DNA of 64,000 bases from Casuarina equisetifolia (GCA_028551475.1 CM052358.1:24826853-24890852), one strand, 5' to 3'. Positions 35,228 to 48,427 are shown, counted from the stretch's first letter. Notes: generated by a model not told the origin, from the letters alone. A program made the numbers and translations.

Positions 35228-35952
35228 TTAAAAGAAAACTCCAAAAATCCACATCCTTGACACCCCACACTTCTTCACACCTTCACATTCGGCTGCCTGT
35301 TTCTGCCGAAGCCTGAAAGTAGCACTTCTGTTCAAGTCCCTAAAACACAAAGGTAATGTTATATACAACCAAACTCAACGAAATGCTGTAAACTATTTTC
35401 TTCGCTCACGGGCCATTCATTTTTATTTTACCTTTCAAGGCTATCAATCTCACCGTCCGTACACAATTTCCAAGGTGTAGGATTTTGCCATGATAACCGA
35501 GATAGGCAGTCACAAAGCAGCATGTAATGGCAGGCACGATAGTGCAAATAGAATGTTTGAAATGCTTCTGTGTGGTAGGCTAGCGTTGTGAAGTGAAAAG
35601 CAGAAATGATTCTCCACCTGCGCACATAGGATACTCACCCCTTAATACTAATAGTCACTTGATTTCACTCATCCAATCCAAAAAATACAAGCACTTGTTA
35701 GTCTTAATCTTGTCGTACAATGAAAATTAATTGCTCGATAAGGTTCGACCACTACGATCAAGAAGTATAAAATGCATGTCTTTTCTGTACAGGTATATAT
35801 GCATGCTTGTGTAGGAAAATCTTAATAATTATTAATAAAATTCAAATCTTACTGTTTATATTGAAAATTGGTGGGCAAGATATCCAACTCACCATTCTGC
35901 ATCAACTTCGATGGATTTGCCTGCATAACCATCATCTTTGTGACAAAAGGTT
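35228..35952 (-). CDS. Unidentified spliced gene, three phase-compatible exons, unit 1
   Basis: Three exons with GT-AG borders stay open when read together: 35952-35893 (60 bp, including HKDDGYAGKSIEVDAEW), 35617-35432 (including WRIISAFHFTTLAYHTEAFQ and LCDCLSRLSW) and 35339-35228 (ERDLNRS, then RLRQKQAAECEG, stop at 35228-35230). The acceptors are 'aaattttag', 'atgtgcgcag' and 'tgtgttttag'; the donors are GTGAGT and GTAAAA. Phases agree at both joins, giving about 119 codons. Further 5' exons are likely: 36362-36283 has good splice sites, and 36817-36701 (DASENLEPYYDLNHP) ends at a GTGAGT donor, but I could not join them in phase. I do not recognise the protein. The Trp/His/aromatic-rich middle looks like a folded domain, not chance. 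It may be a captured gene fragment. Confidence 0.5.
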
Positions 35953-36439
35953 CTAAAATTTATAGGTTGCGTGCAAGTAGCTTGCAAGTACCCAACCTAC
36001 ATGCACAGAGCAACTAGTGCTTTGTACTTTTGTGCACTACCTGAGTTGCGGTATTACAACATGATAAGGAAGAGAGCCATTTCATTTCCTAGACAGATCC
36101 ATTTATATTGTATGTTAAAAGGAAGAGAAAATACATTTTCAATAAGCCAAAATTCACCACAAAATCAACAAAAATGCTTGATTAACAAGTGCGGAAGAAA
36201 TTATGTTGGTATTGCAATGAAAACAAAATAATTCATGTATTCTCTAAATAGACATAACTATTAAAAGAAATTTAAGACTTACCATTCATATTCGAATTCT
36301 GCCGACGAGATATCCCGACCCAGAGGCAGAATTCACTGTTAAGCATTGATTTCAACGAATCCCTGCCAAAAAATCAACTTTATTAGAAAACAGTTTGCAA
36401 TTTATGGGTAGGCTGGTAGTTTTCCAGGCTACCCAAATT

Positions 36440-38434
36440 AAGTTCCCCAAGATTCCACCTCTCATGGACTCTCATCTTCACAATTCACTGATTCACTCTA
36501 TTTGGTCAGACTTTCAAATTCCATACTAGTAAGCTTCAAGAGTAGATTTCATCTTTCAAGATAACTTTTTTCTCTGCAACTCACTTTTTTATTTTAAAAT
36601 TACTGATCAATATATTGATTTCAACTACTCAATGAGAAGATTCGAGCCAGCGCACAGATTCCAGCCCATCCTCGCGTATGACACGGTTAAGATGACTCAC
36701 CTGGGCAAGCTGGTAGACGCATGTTGGATGATTTAGATCATAATAAGGCTCAAGATTCTCACTTGCATCTATATATAGAGTAGAATTCTTTGTATTTAGG
36801 TATCCATTACAAAACAACGAAGCACAATTTTTTCGTTATTCATTGTTCATGTTGTAAGCTTGGTTTGCGTTTTAATGAAGAACGTTTTATCCAAATCCCA
36901 ATTTATCAGTTTCCACAGATACGAATTTGTAAACTCTAACGCGAAAAGAGGGGGACAAAAAAAAAAAAAAAAAACAAGAGAAGTTGCAAAGGCTAGACCG
37001 TGGAATTACTAAGTAATCATCATCCACTCAATCATAAGAAAAGGCCGCTAAGATCTACTGACCAATAAAAAAAATATGTTCAATGAAAATGCATTAGTGT
37101 TGAATTGTCACACATTATTTATAATATACTATAATTTTTTTATATAAATATATTGTCCCTTCTTTATAAATCAATTTTAATAAATAAGTACATTTTTTAA
37201 TGTAATACTAAAGTCTACATTTTGAGAGAATGAGATTCTATAAAACCCATAACTCTTATATTTAATAGGTACAATGGGGGATATTATAATGTTTTCCACC
37301 ATATACAACCTCTTATAGAATTCTTTATTCATCCTTTATATTAACAATGTATCTTCCTTATAAATCAATTTCAAGAAAAAAATAAGTTTTTGAAGAAATC
37401 TCATTATCTTGTAATTCTAATTTTGTCCTAATCAAGGGATTTACGACGCTAAGTCACGATACTTACTAAGCTACTCTTTTCTATAACCTCAACAACATAA
37501 GTCATTAAAGGCTAAGTGACAAACACCAAAATATGAGACCAAAGATCAATTTATAATGAAATATGAGTCAAGTAAAATAGAAGCTTAAGATATCAAACAA
37601 TATTACAAACACAATGAAATAAAAAATTTCTATAGATTACACCTAGGACGGGAGACTTTGCCTTTAAAACACAATACAAAATAGGATACTAACACAAAAC
37701 AAAACAAAATCTTACAAGGACTTATCCTTGCTCATATAAAAGCATTGTTCTTATTCAAATTCAACTCAAACTCAATTCAAAATTCATCACCAGATAGTGA
37801 GCAAAAGCAAACAATCACAAGAAGAGACTGTTACAATGAGTGTTAAGAAGAAGAAAAAAAATCTGTTGCAACAAAGTTCTTTACTATCAATAATAGGAAT
37901 TGGGCGCAAATATTATAAATTTCAAAAAAGGAAAACACAAAACAAAAGAGTTCACAATTACCCAAAAGATCCCCCAAGGGGCGTGTCTAACTTACTAATG
38001 CGTAAATAATAGAGAATTCAACAAGTTCACCTCGGAGCACAAATTCAACTATCAAATATTGGCAAGAAAAAGAAAACCTAACAATTTAACAAGACCCTTA
38101 AAACAAAAGGCAGCCAAAGTAAAAGGATAAAAAGAAAGAAACTTCTGAGCTCACGCTACAATATCTATGTCATGCACTGGAGACGGTACAGCTGAAGACT
38201 CCCCAGCAAAATGTTCCTTTATCCCATTAGACCACTGATGAGAAGTGAAAAATAATAATAAAAATCTTATGTTGTATTGGAAAGCCTGCAGTGAAATAGT
38301 AATGACAATGAACTAAAAAGAGAAAGAAAGGAAGAGGAGATAACATTTTAAGATTTGATAAAGTCTACCTCGATTTGTTGTTACGGATCAACGAGCGAGC
38401 GAGAGCCCACATTTCATCTTCAACCAATACCACT
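36440..38434. repeat. Spacer downstream of TNL-B, homologous to 21.1-22.5 kb
   Basis: Matches 21060-22519 in order and orientation. It includes a poly-A run near 36957-36976, AT-rich stretches at 37040-37400 with two 'tataaatcaattt' blocks, and the 3' flank of TNL-B. A 70-codon Lys-rich frame at 37797-38009 is not credible, since it is broken in unit 3. No gene is seen. Confidence 0.75.
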
Positions 38435-41400
38435 TCATTCATCCATCGATTCAAATTCTGGCTTCAAAGGGCCCTCGACTTCTAGATAGATTCCTAAAAC
38501 ACCACCAATACTTTTTGAGTCCAAACCAGGCCGAGAAATGTTACCAACAACTTCAATGAAATTGCGTTCTGCTTCCTTTTCCAGGAGACGCCCCGCAAAC
38601 TCCTTCAAATTTACATTCTCGTTACTTGCTGTAATTGAAGCCAAGTAGTTCGGTCCATCCAAGGAATCTGGAAAATAAATAAACACCCAAACTCCATGTG
38701 TCCCAACGCAAGCCACTTCAGGTATGCGAATGATGAAGGTCTGTTGTGAACTCACTTCCTTGCATTGTAATTGACAAACAAACTCAGGAAAAATATGGTT
38801 ACTGCCCTCACAAGCACTTGTATCTGAATTCTCAAGCTCTTCGAACATTCGTTTTCTACTTTTACTTTTTTTATTCCCATACACTTCATAAACAATCAAC
38901 AAAGCACACGCATCTGGTCTCTTATTTGCCGCATCTGGACTATAATTGGCTGAATTCCGATCCATATGAATTTGAATTTTTTGGTTGGAACTAGTGCTTC
39001 TGTGGATGAACCACTCTGGGATTCTTGGTTCTAGTGTGGGGCCACATACTACGCTAGGTCCAATAGTGTGATACTGTAAACCAAAAAAAATAAAACACAA
39101 TGAAGGAAAAACAGTAATTATAAATCTTTTAATCAATAACTTTTTTATTTTCAAAACTAGATATATATATCAAAAAAGAGAGAAAGAAACTCACTTTAAC
39201 ATCTATTGGAATCATGTCCATAGGATCTTGTATATGCAGATTCAGCATCATGTGAGGTTTGCAATCAAAACCAATATAAGTGACTAAAGAAGAAAGAACA
39301 TTGGTCAATAACAATGGACAATTTCTTAACCTCAACCACTCTAAACTCAATGGTAGTTTTGGCAAGGCTTGAAGAGAGATACAACCATCCAAATCAAGCG
39401 ATTCAAGACTAGAAAGTTCACACAAGCCATCTGGTAACCCTCTAATTCTATTCTTACTAAGATCTAAATTTCCAATTGAAGAGCAGCAATCAATAGGGGT
39501 AGGAATTAGTGCGTGCATTAGGCTCTCAAAATCCAAAGATTGACAATTTTGTAACTCCAATGTATATAAACCTAAAGGCAGTCTTGGCAAAGCTCCAAGA
39601 GAAGTACAACCATTCAAATAAAGTGCTTTAAGGCTAGAATTCTTGCACATACTATTTGGCAAGGCTCCAAGAGAGGTACAATTATTCAATTCAAGTTCCT
39701 TAAGGTTAAAAAGTTCGCATATGCTATTTGGCAAGGTTCCAAGAGAGGCACAACCATTCAAATAAAGTATTTTAAGGCTAGAAAGCTTGCACATGCTATT
39801 TGGCAAGGCTCCAAGAGAGGTACAATCAATCAAATGAAGTTTCTCAAGGTTAAAAAGTTCGCACATGCTATTTGGCAAGGCTCCAAGAGAGGTACAACCA
39901 TTTAGATAAAGTTCTTTAAGGCTAGAAAGCTTGCACATGCTATTTGGCAAAGCTCCAAGAGAGGTACAACCATTCAGATAAAGTTCTTTAAGACTAGAAA
40001 GCTTGCACATGCTATTTGGCAAGGTTCTAAGAGAGGTACATTCAATCAAATGAAGTTTCTCAAGGTAAAGAAGTTTGCACATGCTATTTGGCAAGGCTCC
40101 AAGGGAGGTACAACCATTTAGATACAGTTCTTTAATGCTAGAAAGCTTGCACATGCTATTTGGCAAGGCTCCAAGAGAGGTACAATCAATCAAATGAAGT
40201 TTCTTAAGGTTCAAAAGTTCACACATGCTATTTGGCAAGGCTCCAAGAGAGGTACAACCATTTAGATAAATTTTTTTTAGGCTAGAAAGTTTGCACATGC
40301 TACTTGGCAAGGCTCCAAGAGAGGTACAATTATTCAAATGAAGTTTCTTAAGGTAAGAAAGTTTACATATGCTATTTGGCAAGGCTACAAGAGAGGTACA
40401 ACCATTCAAACAAAGTTCTTGACGGCTAAAAAGCTTGTACATGTTATTTGGCAAGGATCCAAGAGAGGTACAATTATCCAAATGAAGTCCCCTAAGGTTA
40501 GAAAGTTCGCATATGCTATTTGGCAAGGCTCTAAGAGAGGTACAACCATTTAAATAAAGTTCTTGAAGGCTAGAAAGCTTGCACATGCTCTTTGGCAAGG
40601 CTCCAAGAGAGGTACAATTATTCATACGAAGTTCCTTGAGGTTAGAGAGTTCACAAATGCTATTTGGCAAGGCTCCAAGAGAAGTACAACCATTCAGATA
40701 AAGTTCTTCAAGGCTAGAAAGCTTACACATGCTCTTTGGCAAGGCTCCAAGAGAGGTACAATTATTCAAATGAAGTTTTGCAAGATTAAAAAGTTCGCAA
40801 ATGCTATTTGACAAGGCTCCAAGAGAGTTACAATCATTCAAATAAAGTTCTCTCAGGTTAGAAAGTTTGCACATGCTATTTGGCAATTCTGTAATTTTGT
40901 TCTTACTAAGATTTAACCTTGAAATAGACCAGTAACCAATACATTCAGGAATTGCTTCTAGATTGCAATTAATCAAGCTCATGTTCAAAAGAGATTTTAA
41001 ACTTGAGAATGGCGCCTCTAGCAATTCTTTGTGTCCATCATGGCTATACTCAAATAAGCCACTACGACCACTAGATTCTACTTCATCTAATAGAATGGCA
41101 TCATGTACAATTTGGCATTTTAATGAGCCTAAATGCGAAGGAGGGAATCCTATATTGGTATTGAAGCCATGAAATTTAATGATGAAGACTCTTTTTTCTT
41201 TGGAAAAAATAATGTGAACTAGGAATCCTCCTATATAAGTTCCTTTTGCATGAAATTCCTTTAAAAATGGCAATCTCTTAAATGAGAATGGGAACTCTTT
41301 TATAACATCTCTACTAATATCAATATACTGCAAAGATGGTATTCTACCAAGAATTGCTGGAAGATTTTTGAGCTTTGGACAAAAAGAAAGATTAAGATGT

Positions 41401-43914
41401 TTAAGAGATTTTGAGTGAATCTCATTTGGAAGACCTTTGAGCTCTAAACACCGTTGAAGATTGAGAACTTCAAGAGAGGTTGAGGTAATTATATTGGGAA
41501 GTTGCTCAAGACTCGAGCAATTGCTTAAATTCAATTCCTTGAGGTGTTTGAGGAGTCCAATGGATGTGTGGATCAAAGATAAATTGGTACAATATGAAAG
41601 GTCAAGTGTCTCAAGGTTTGGGACCGAATTGAAATTTGGTGTCTCCTTCAACACACTTGAAGAACTCAAGTCAACATCCTTTAACTTTGAAAAACATTGT
41701 TACAATGTAGACAAATAATTAAAAGATAATAGAAAAAAAAAGAATAAAAAGGAAAAGTAAACTTGTATTATCCAAATATTACCTCATTTCCATTCCACAG
41801 TTGCTTGATAGAGGAATTCATTAAGTTGAGTGCAATAAGATGGGTTGGAATGAATCCAACTATCAAGGACTCAAAAGGATAGCTAAACCAAGACAAATAA
41901 TGCAACTCATTGTTTAGCTTAAGTTTAGAAAGTTCTCCACACCATACTATTGTTTTCGTGAAGTCAAAAATATAAACTACTCTTAAGTTTTTCATCTTTG
42001 AGAAAGCTCCAAGACTAGCTGTGATGGGTTTGTCCTCAATGATAGAAAAGGGCTTTAGCCACAAGACTTAAGTTTATCAACATTCTAGAAATCAAGAAAA
42101 GTAAAATTAACATCACAAAAATAAGAGATAAATATTGAGAAACTAGTTTAATACATTCCATACATCACACAATACTTACAATGTTTTCAGATTTTCTTGT
42201 AATTCAAAAGCAATGTCTTGAACACGCCACAATCTCTCTTTGTCCACAATTTCCTCACCCATTTGTACTAGTAAATCATGTATAAATAATAAACCTTCCA
42301 CAAACATCATTTCATTCTTTACAAACTTTAAAAGAGATTTATTTTCAAGATCTATAAGAATGTTTGAAGAGTGACCAAATCATACTAATATTTTTTTAAG
42401 ATGGTCTCTTTCCAAGCGATCCCATCTCCTAATGAAAAAACATAATATCAAGAAATGCATCTCGAAATTGAGGTTTAAGTCTATCAAATGTGAGTTGAAG
42501 ACGACCCTTAACATCTTCGTCAACATTTTTTTTTTAAATCATCTTGGCAACCTTCCCAGTAACATTTTCCTTCTCCTTTTACGTGAGAACCATAAACTTC
42601 AAATGCTAGTGGAAGGCCTTTCGCAAGATTCACGAGTTTCTCAACCAACTCCCAAAACTCTTCTCCAGAATCGCCTTTGGGGAAGGCTTTTGAGCAAAAC
42701 AATTCTAAGGCAGCACAACCAGCCAACGTCTTCACATCATAAATACTGTCTTTATCCAAGCAAGGCCATTTTCGATCTCTGCTGGTTATCATTTTTCTGC
42801 TACCATCCCCAAACCACTCGGCCTTTGCTAATGCTTTTAACTTTTTCCCTTCATGCAAGTCATCCAGTACAATTAAAACTTTTCCATTTTTTAGCCCGCT
42901 TTCTAACAACCTCATTACCGAATCCTCAGTTTTCAATGACTCAGCAAATTGTGGCGAAATAAGCTCACTAACAAGTTGTTTTCCTAACTCTAAAATGTCG
43001 CCTTTCCAACATCAATAAAGCAAGAAGCATGAAATTTACATGACACTTTAGCTTTAACAACTCTCACCAAGGTTGATTTTCCAATTCCCCCAATTCTGCA
43101 GATCCCAATAAAGCGGACGCCACCTGACTCCGAACTAAGCATATTGAATATAGTCTCGACTTGGGTTTTTCTTCTAAAGAAAGAATCAGAAATGTCTTTT
43201 GGTTTAGCTCTCAATCCATCAAGTATCTCAGACTGATTTCTTTAACAATTCGTGCTTTATCACTGTAAAAAAAGATAACCAAGGTTCAAAAAAAAATCAA
43301 AAATTGTTTTCACTCTATTCAAATTACCAACCAAATCAAAAATTGTTCTAGTTCGGTTTGACTAAAAAATTAAATACAAAGTTAAATACAAAGTTAAATT
43401 ACCTGTTTTGCACAGGCCATCCTTTGATTTTGCCCACTTCCTCCAAAGCAGCTGTCCGCCTATCCCAATTCGCTGTGTCAACCGTGGAGCCCTTTTCATT
43501 TCGAAATCGTGTGAAGTATGTTCCAAACATGCCCGTCTGGTGTCGCACGTCGGAAGGCTCCAACATGGTAGAAGACAGGGTAAACTATAATGTATCCTCT
43601 CGCTTGCGTTCCATGATCTCACTTAGCTCAATTAAGCACGATTTAGAATCAGCAAACCTCTCTGAAATTATAACGACCGCATACTGCGATTTTTCTATTG
43701 CCGCCTTGAGATATGGATGAATATCAAATCCTTTCTCCAATTTCTCCTCGTCTCTAAAGACGTCAATGAACTTACCTCTCAAAGCCTCGTATAGATGACT
43801 TGTAAAATCACGGCGGGTGTCCCGGCCACGGAAACTGAGAAAAACCTCGCACGTCAAGTTTTGAGTTGAAGTCCCCGAAGTTGAAAGCGTTCCCGAAGTG
43901 CTAGTGGACGCCAT
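38435..43914 (-). pseudogene. TNL-B: TNL with broken TIR-NB-ARC but open LRR and C-JID
   Basis: Exons read leftward: TIR 43914-43403, NB-ARC 43262-42180, linker 42066-41783, LRR 41684-39195, C-JID 39073-38435. TIR has CEVFLSFRGRDTRRDF, then TAG at 43585-43587 and paired 1-bp indels. NB-ARC has P-loop RIGGIGKSTL (43068-43106), VLIVLDDL and GLPLA, with 1-bp losses near 43229 and 43002, an extra A in the tract near 42530, a 2-bp loss near 42442 and TGA at 42380-42382. From the linker exon (QLWNGNE joined to LKDVDLSSSS) through the LRR exon and into C-JID (PRIPEWFIHRS, CALLIVYEVYGN, ACVGTHGVWVF, stop at 38435) the frame is unbroken and splice phases fit, over 1,100 codons. The NB-to-linker join does not fit in phase with the borders I chose. 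A full receptor cannot be made; a truncated LRR-C-JID product is conceivable from a Met in the linker exon. Confidence 0.9.
39591..40886 (-). repeat. 18 x 72-bp coding repeat (24-residue LRRs), TNL-B
   Basis: Eighteen consecutive 24-residue LRRs with consensus LPNSMCKLSSLKEL, then YLNGCTSLGA, with no length change in any unit (18 x 72 = 1296 bp). Two types tend to alternate: KLSSL with LYLNGC, and EL(F/S/L)NL with LHL(I/N)xC. This gives a 48-residue (144-bp) higher order, broken where two KLSSL types adjoin (repeats 13 and 14, identical in protein). Repeat 7 is the most changed (NNMYKLFSRQ). Plant LRRs of this xxLPxS type form the effector-reading solenoid. The near-identity points to recent expansion by slippage or unequal exchange. 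Confidence 0.95.
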
Positions 43915-44914
43915 TGGAGAGTCGCAGGTTTGTTCAATCCAATGCTTGTTTGCAGAAAACGAGATTCGAAAGCATCTAATCATAAATTGGCACAATAAGT
44001 TGAAGTAGTGCCCCCAGGTGCGGCGAAAGATGAGAAGAAGATCTTCCATCCTGCGCAGAATGCAGAGAGTGGTATTGGAAATTTCCCAGTTGAATTATAA
44101 GCATTCAAACATAAAGTTCCATAAGGAAAGCTGCACCCAAGAAACTATTCGATGGAAATTAACCAAAAAAACAACAATATCACCCAGAAAATTTACTCAT
44201 CAGACCAAAAAAATTACAAATGTCTGTACGAGTAGGGTGAAAATCATAGTCAAGCAATCTTTGTTGGTTGATTTGGCTATAATCAAAGTTCCCAGCGACG
44301 CAAATTTTCGAAAGCAACAACCATGAAGAAAAGTTCGTTGTAATGATTCGAAAATAGATCATGTCATTCTGTCTTCGAGGAGTTATAACAATCATTTAGA
44401 AGAGTTATAAGATTTATTGGGAAACAATTTCGAATACGAGAAAGAGTAGCCATGCGAAAGGAGCAAGTGCTTTGTGGTCTACTTTTCTAATCTACAACTC
44501 TTTTTTCTTTTTCCTTTAACTAAATCATTGCACACCAAATCAATGATTCATATGTAAATAGGTTTAAACTAAGAAAAACCACTTATTTCCGTGGATGAAT
44601 CGAAGAAGAAGTTGGACGGGCTGTCGGAGTGCTCGTGGATGCCAGAGACTCAACAGGCTTGTTCAGTCCGACGCTAGTTTGCAGACGTCGAAACTTGCAA
44701 GCATCTGTTCAGCAAATGGGGATGGTAAGTTAGAATTATTACTCCAAAAGGAAATAAACTCCCATCACGCGTGAAAGGCAGACACGACGAGCCTGTCTGA
44801 TTAGAATCCTTACAAAAGGGATAAGCTTTTACAGAAATTGATCATGTATTTCAGAAACATCAAAATTCGAAACGAGAAAAAACTTATCAGAAGCTTGATG
44901 ATGATGATCCGAAG

Positions 44915-44917
<3 letters not shown>

Positions 44918-44947
<30 letters not shown>
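44918..44947. repeat. (AT)n microsatellite, unit 2
   Basis: An AT run of 30 bp, two bases longer than in units 1 and 3, in the upstream flank of TNL-B. Confidence 0.95.
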
Positions 44948-44949
<2 letters not shown>

Positions 44950-45978
44950 GATTGTTCGGCTGAGAGGACTTCACAGCAGCTACTTGAGTAGCTGTTGTGC
45001 TGCTGCTTAGCTACTGAGTTACTACGGCTGCAGGCGGAGCAAGAGGGGTGGCCTATGTGACAGCCACGTCACAACTCATATCCGAACAAATATATATCAT
45101 AGTTGAAAGAACCTGCAATTGCATGCGGGAACAAGCTGTCGCTGAGGTGGTGATAACTGCATCCAGTTCAAACAACTGGAAGCGAGTAGAATTAAGAAAT
45201 AGAATCAGGGCAGCATCAATATGCATGCCAAACTTCCGGCTGGGTTAAATCCCATCAGCCCTGTTTATTCAATCCCCACTGCTTGCGCGGCCCTTATTTG
45301 GATCGTCCGCTTCCTGATAAAGAAACTACAAGTGGCCGGCAAAGATGCTGAGGGTGTTCTCCTTCTTGTTTACTCAATGAAACGACTGCCTTAGTCGCCA
45401 AAGCGTAAGGGAAGTAACCCCATCGTCGCATGAAAAGCAAAGACTTGCTTGTTGCGACCCTACATCGGCTTCACGGTTTTATTGGTTCTTTCCTCTGAAA
45501 ATTCTTTGTAACTAGCGGGTAAAGAGATATGTATGCTATTCTTTTGAGAAAATGTCTGAATAGTTTTACTAAAGAAACGGATTTTAAAAAGATACCAAGA
45601 TTTTTCATGGGCAAGGACAATGGTAGTTGAGTTGTTATCTTGCATGAAAACTCTTTTTAGCGTGAATTTTGAAATATTTGTCACAAAAAAATCAACTTCA
45701 CGAAGGAATGACCACAGTTTGGAAATTGAATTTGTTGGAACTTGGTCTTTTGCTATACTAATGTTATCTAATCAAGTAGACTCAAAAGCTGTTCAACCTG
45801 GATCTTGACCCGGTTTTGGACCTGGAATGTTCTTCCATCAAGTTCGTCTGTTTCAAGCATCGATTGAAGGTTATTTATCACCCCCAATAAATTATGGGTG
45901 TGAAAAAAGAAATGACATCTTCCCTAATCGTGGGCTCTTTTCTCCACTTACGTCTTATTTTTGTTACGTATTTGATTA

Positions 45979-46688
45979 TTAGAACACGATAATGGAAAGG
46001 AGGAGAGGAGGAACAGCCATCGCTGAAGGATACAGGTTGGTTGAGTGTAAGGCTAATCTGCAGTTTTCAAAGCTCACAAGCTTGTTTGATAATGAGGTTC
46101 GCCAGATTGGGTTTTGCGATGTGGAATTGACTTCCCTCCCTGGCTTTCCCCGTTCTGAAATTTCCTCGAGAGTCCCAGATTCCTTTCTGCTGTTTCGGGA
46201 CGATTGCATCCCACATTTGTCTAATGCAGCAGAACAAATCAAACAATATCCTACTTAGCGCGTTGGCTCCAACAGCCGTCTCTTTTGAATGATTTCTCCG
46301 TCAATAATCGGGTTCTTAGTTTCCTTCTAATGGCTATTTCGGACTGGTTGTGACATTATTTCAAAATCCCGTTATACAGATCCCTTGTTCGACCATTATG
46401 AAAAAACTCCGACTGAGGGATGAAAGACGGATCAGTAATGGACAATCTTCTGGCCCTTCTATTTAAGATATCTTTAATAACAGCCACTACACTCTGTTTG
46501 TCATCATCTTCAAGGTATGGTTAAATCTTTCAAAATAACTTTTTTTTCCTACTTCTGTTCTTCCTTGAACTACTAAGCAATACGTTATTTTCAACTCTTG
46601 TTTTTGGTTTGCTATGGTTCTCATGCGCTTATGAGCTTATCAGCCCTATCAAGTTGACGAAAATCAAGGAGAAGAGGCTAGAGGGAAA
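45979..46688. repeat. Orphaned TNL-2-type 5' flank, unit 2
   Basis: Copy of 33991-34700 at offset 11988, with no difference seen by eye. Confidence 0.75.
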
Positions 46689-47215
46689 GAGTATTGCGAG
46701 ATTGTTGATTTGTAGCCAACTGGGTGTCTGGTCTAGTTGTGCGTACTGGATAACTTGGTTGTGAGTTGCATAATATTCTCCTGCGTGGGAACATTAACAA
46801 TGTTGCATATGAATTCAGATTAATAAGAAGTTAAATTCCTATAGTCGGTAGACATTCTCTAGAGCAATTGACTATGTTGTAAAGAACATACACGAGGCAC
46901 TTGCACCATCGTCTTAAAGATCACATATACACCCACAGTGCTCCAATAAACACTATAGTCTTAACTTCCTTCTAGTTCTCTTCAGTGTTTTATCAATATT
47001 AAACCAAATCATTTTCAATTCACAGCACCACCACACAAAAACACAAACTTAAGCAGTAAATATGAACTTTCGAAAAGGCATAACTTAATGTCCTTTGGGA
47101 TACTCGTGGGCTCTGAAGAACAAACAAGGCCACATGCATCAAAGAGATTTCAAATTAGACAAAAGAGTCACAATTTTCTGAAAACAATCTTTGTGCATAA
47201 AAAACCAGCTATAAC

Positions 47216-47940
47216 TTAAAAGAAAACTCCAAAAATCCACATCCTTGACACCCCACACTTCTTCACACCTTCACATTCGGCTGCCTGTTTCTGCCGAAGC
47301 CTGAAAGTAGCACTTCTGTTCAAGTCCCTAAAACACAAAGGTAATGTTATATACAACCAAACTCAACGAAATGCTGTAAACTATTTTCTTCGCTCACGGG
47401 CCATTCATTTTTATTTTACCTTTCAAGGCTATCAATCTCACCGTCCGTACACAATTTCCAAGGTGTAGGATTTTGCCATGATAACCGAGATAGGCAGTCA
47501 CAAAGCAGCATGTAATGGCAGGCACGATAGTGCAAATAGAATGTTTGAAATGCTTCTGTGTGGTAGGCTAGCGTTGTGAAGTGAAAAGCAGAAATGATTC
47601 TCCACCTGCGCACATAGGATACTCACCCCTTAATACTAATAGTCACTTGATTTCACTCATCCAATCCAAAAAATACAAGCACTTGTTAGTCTTAATCTTG
47701 TCGTACAATGAAAATTAATTGCTCGATAAGGTTCGACCACTACGATCAAGAAGTATAAAATGCATGTCTTTTCTGTACAGGTATATATGCATGCTTGTGT
47801 AGGAAAATCTTAATAATTATTAATAAAATTCAAATCTTACTGTTTATATTGAAAATTGGTGGGCAAGATATCCAACTCACCATTCTGCATCAACTTCGAT
47901 GGATTTGCCTGCATAACCATCATCTTTGTGACAAAAGGTT
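47216..47940 (-). CDS. Unidentified spliced gene, unit 2
   Basis: Copy of the three-exon gene at 35228-35952 with the same exons (47940-47881, 47605-47420, 47327-47216), splice sites and frame. I see no change in these exons relative to unit 1. Confidence 0.5.
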
Positions 47941-48427
47941 CTAAAATTTATAGGTTGCGTGCAAGTAGCTTGCAAGTACCCAACCTACATGCACAGAGCA
48001 ACTAGTGCTTTGTACTTTTGTGCACTACCTGAGTTGCGGTATTACAACATGATAAGGAAGAGAGCCATTTCATTTCCTAGACAGATCCATTTATATTGTA
48101 TGTTAAAAGGAAGAGAAAATACATTTTCAATAAGCCAAAATTCACCACAAAATCAACAAAAATGCTTGATTAACAAGTGCGGAAGAAATTATGTTGGTAT
48201 TGCAATGAAAACAAAATAATTCATGTATTCTCTAAATAGACATAACTATTAAAAGAAATTTAAGACTTACCATTCATATTCGAATTCTGCCGACGAGATA
48301 TCCCGACCCAGAGGCAGAATTCACTGTTAAGCATTGATTTCAACGAATCCCTGCCAAAAAATCAACTTTATTAGAAAACAGTTTGCAATTTATGGGTAGG
48401 CTGGTAGTTTTCCAGGCTACCCAAATT

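Larger units (their letters stand above)
29320..41304. repeat. Tandem unit 1 of about 11.99 kb
   Basis: From inside the TNL-A LRR exon to the equivalent point in the TNL-B LRR exon. Order left to right: 5' half of TNL-A (minus strand), its upstream flank, an orphaned TNL-2-type 5' flank, an unidentified spliced gene, a spacer, then C-JID and the large LRR exon of TNL-B. Matching landmarks recur at offsets of 11985 to 11988 bp. Over the parts I compared, units 1 and 2 differ almost only in homopolymer and AT-run lengths from about 30.1 to 39 kb. Confidence 0.95.

Noticed and set aside
40338-40811. Plus-strand open frames rich in AIWQGSKRGT across the LRR array (also 52325-52798)
   Set aside because: They are the antisense of the 72-bp repeat. 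A repeat length divisible by three keeps the opposite strand open once it is open in one unit. No start context or domain supports them.
39591-40886. The regular 72-bp repeat as a CRISPR-like array
   Set aside because: There are no unique spacers between direct repeats; the whole unit is coding LRR in a plant gene.
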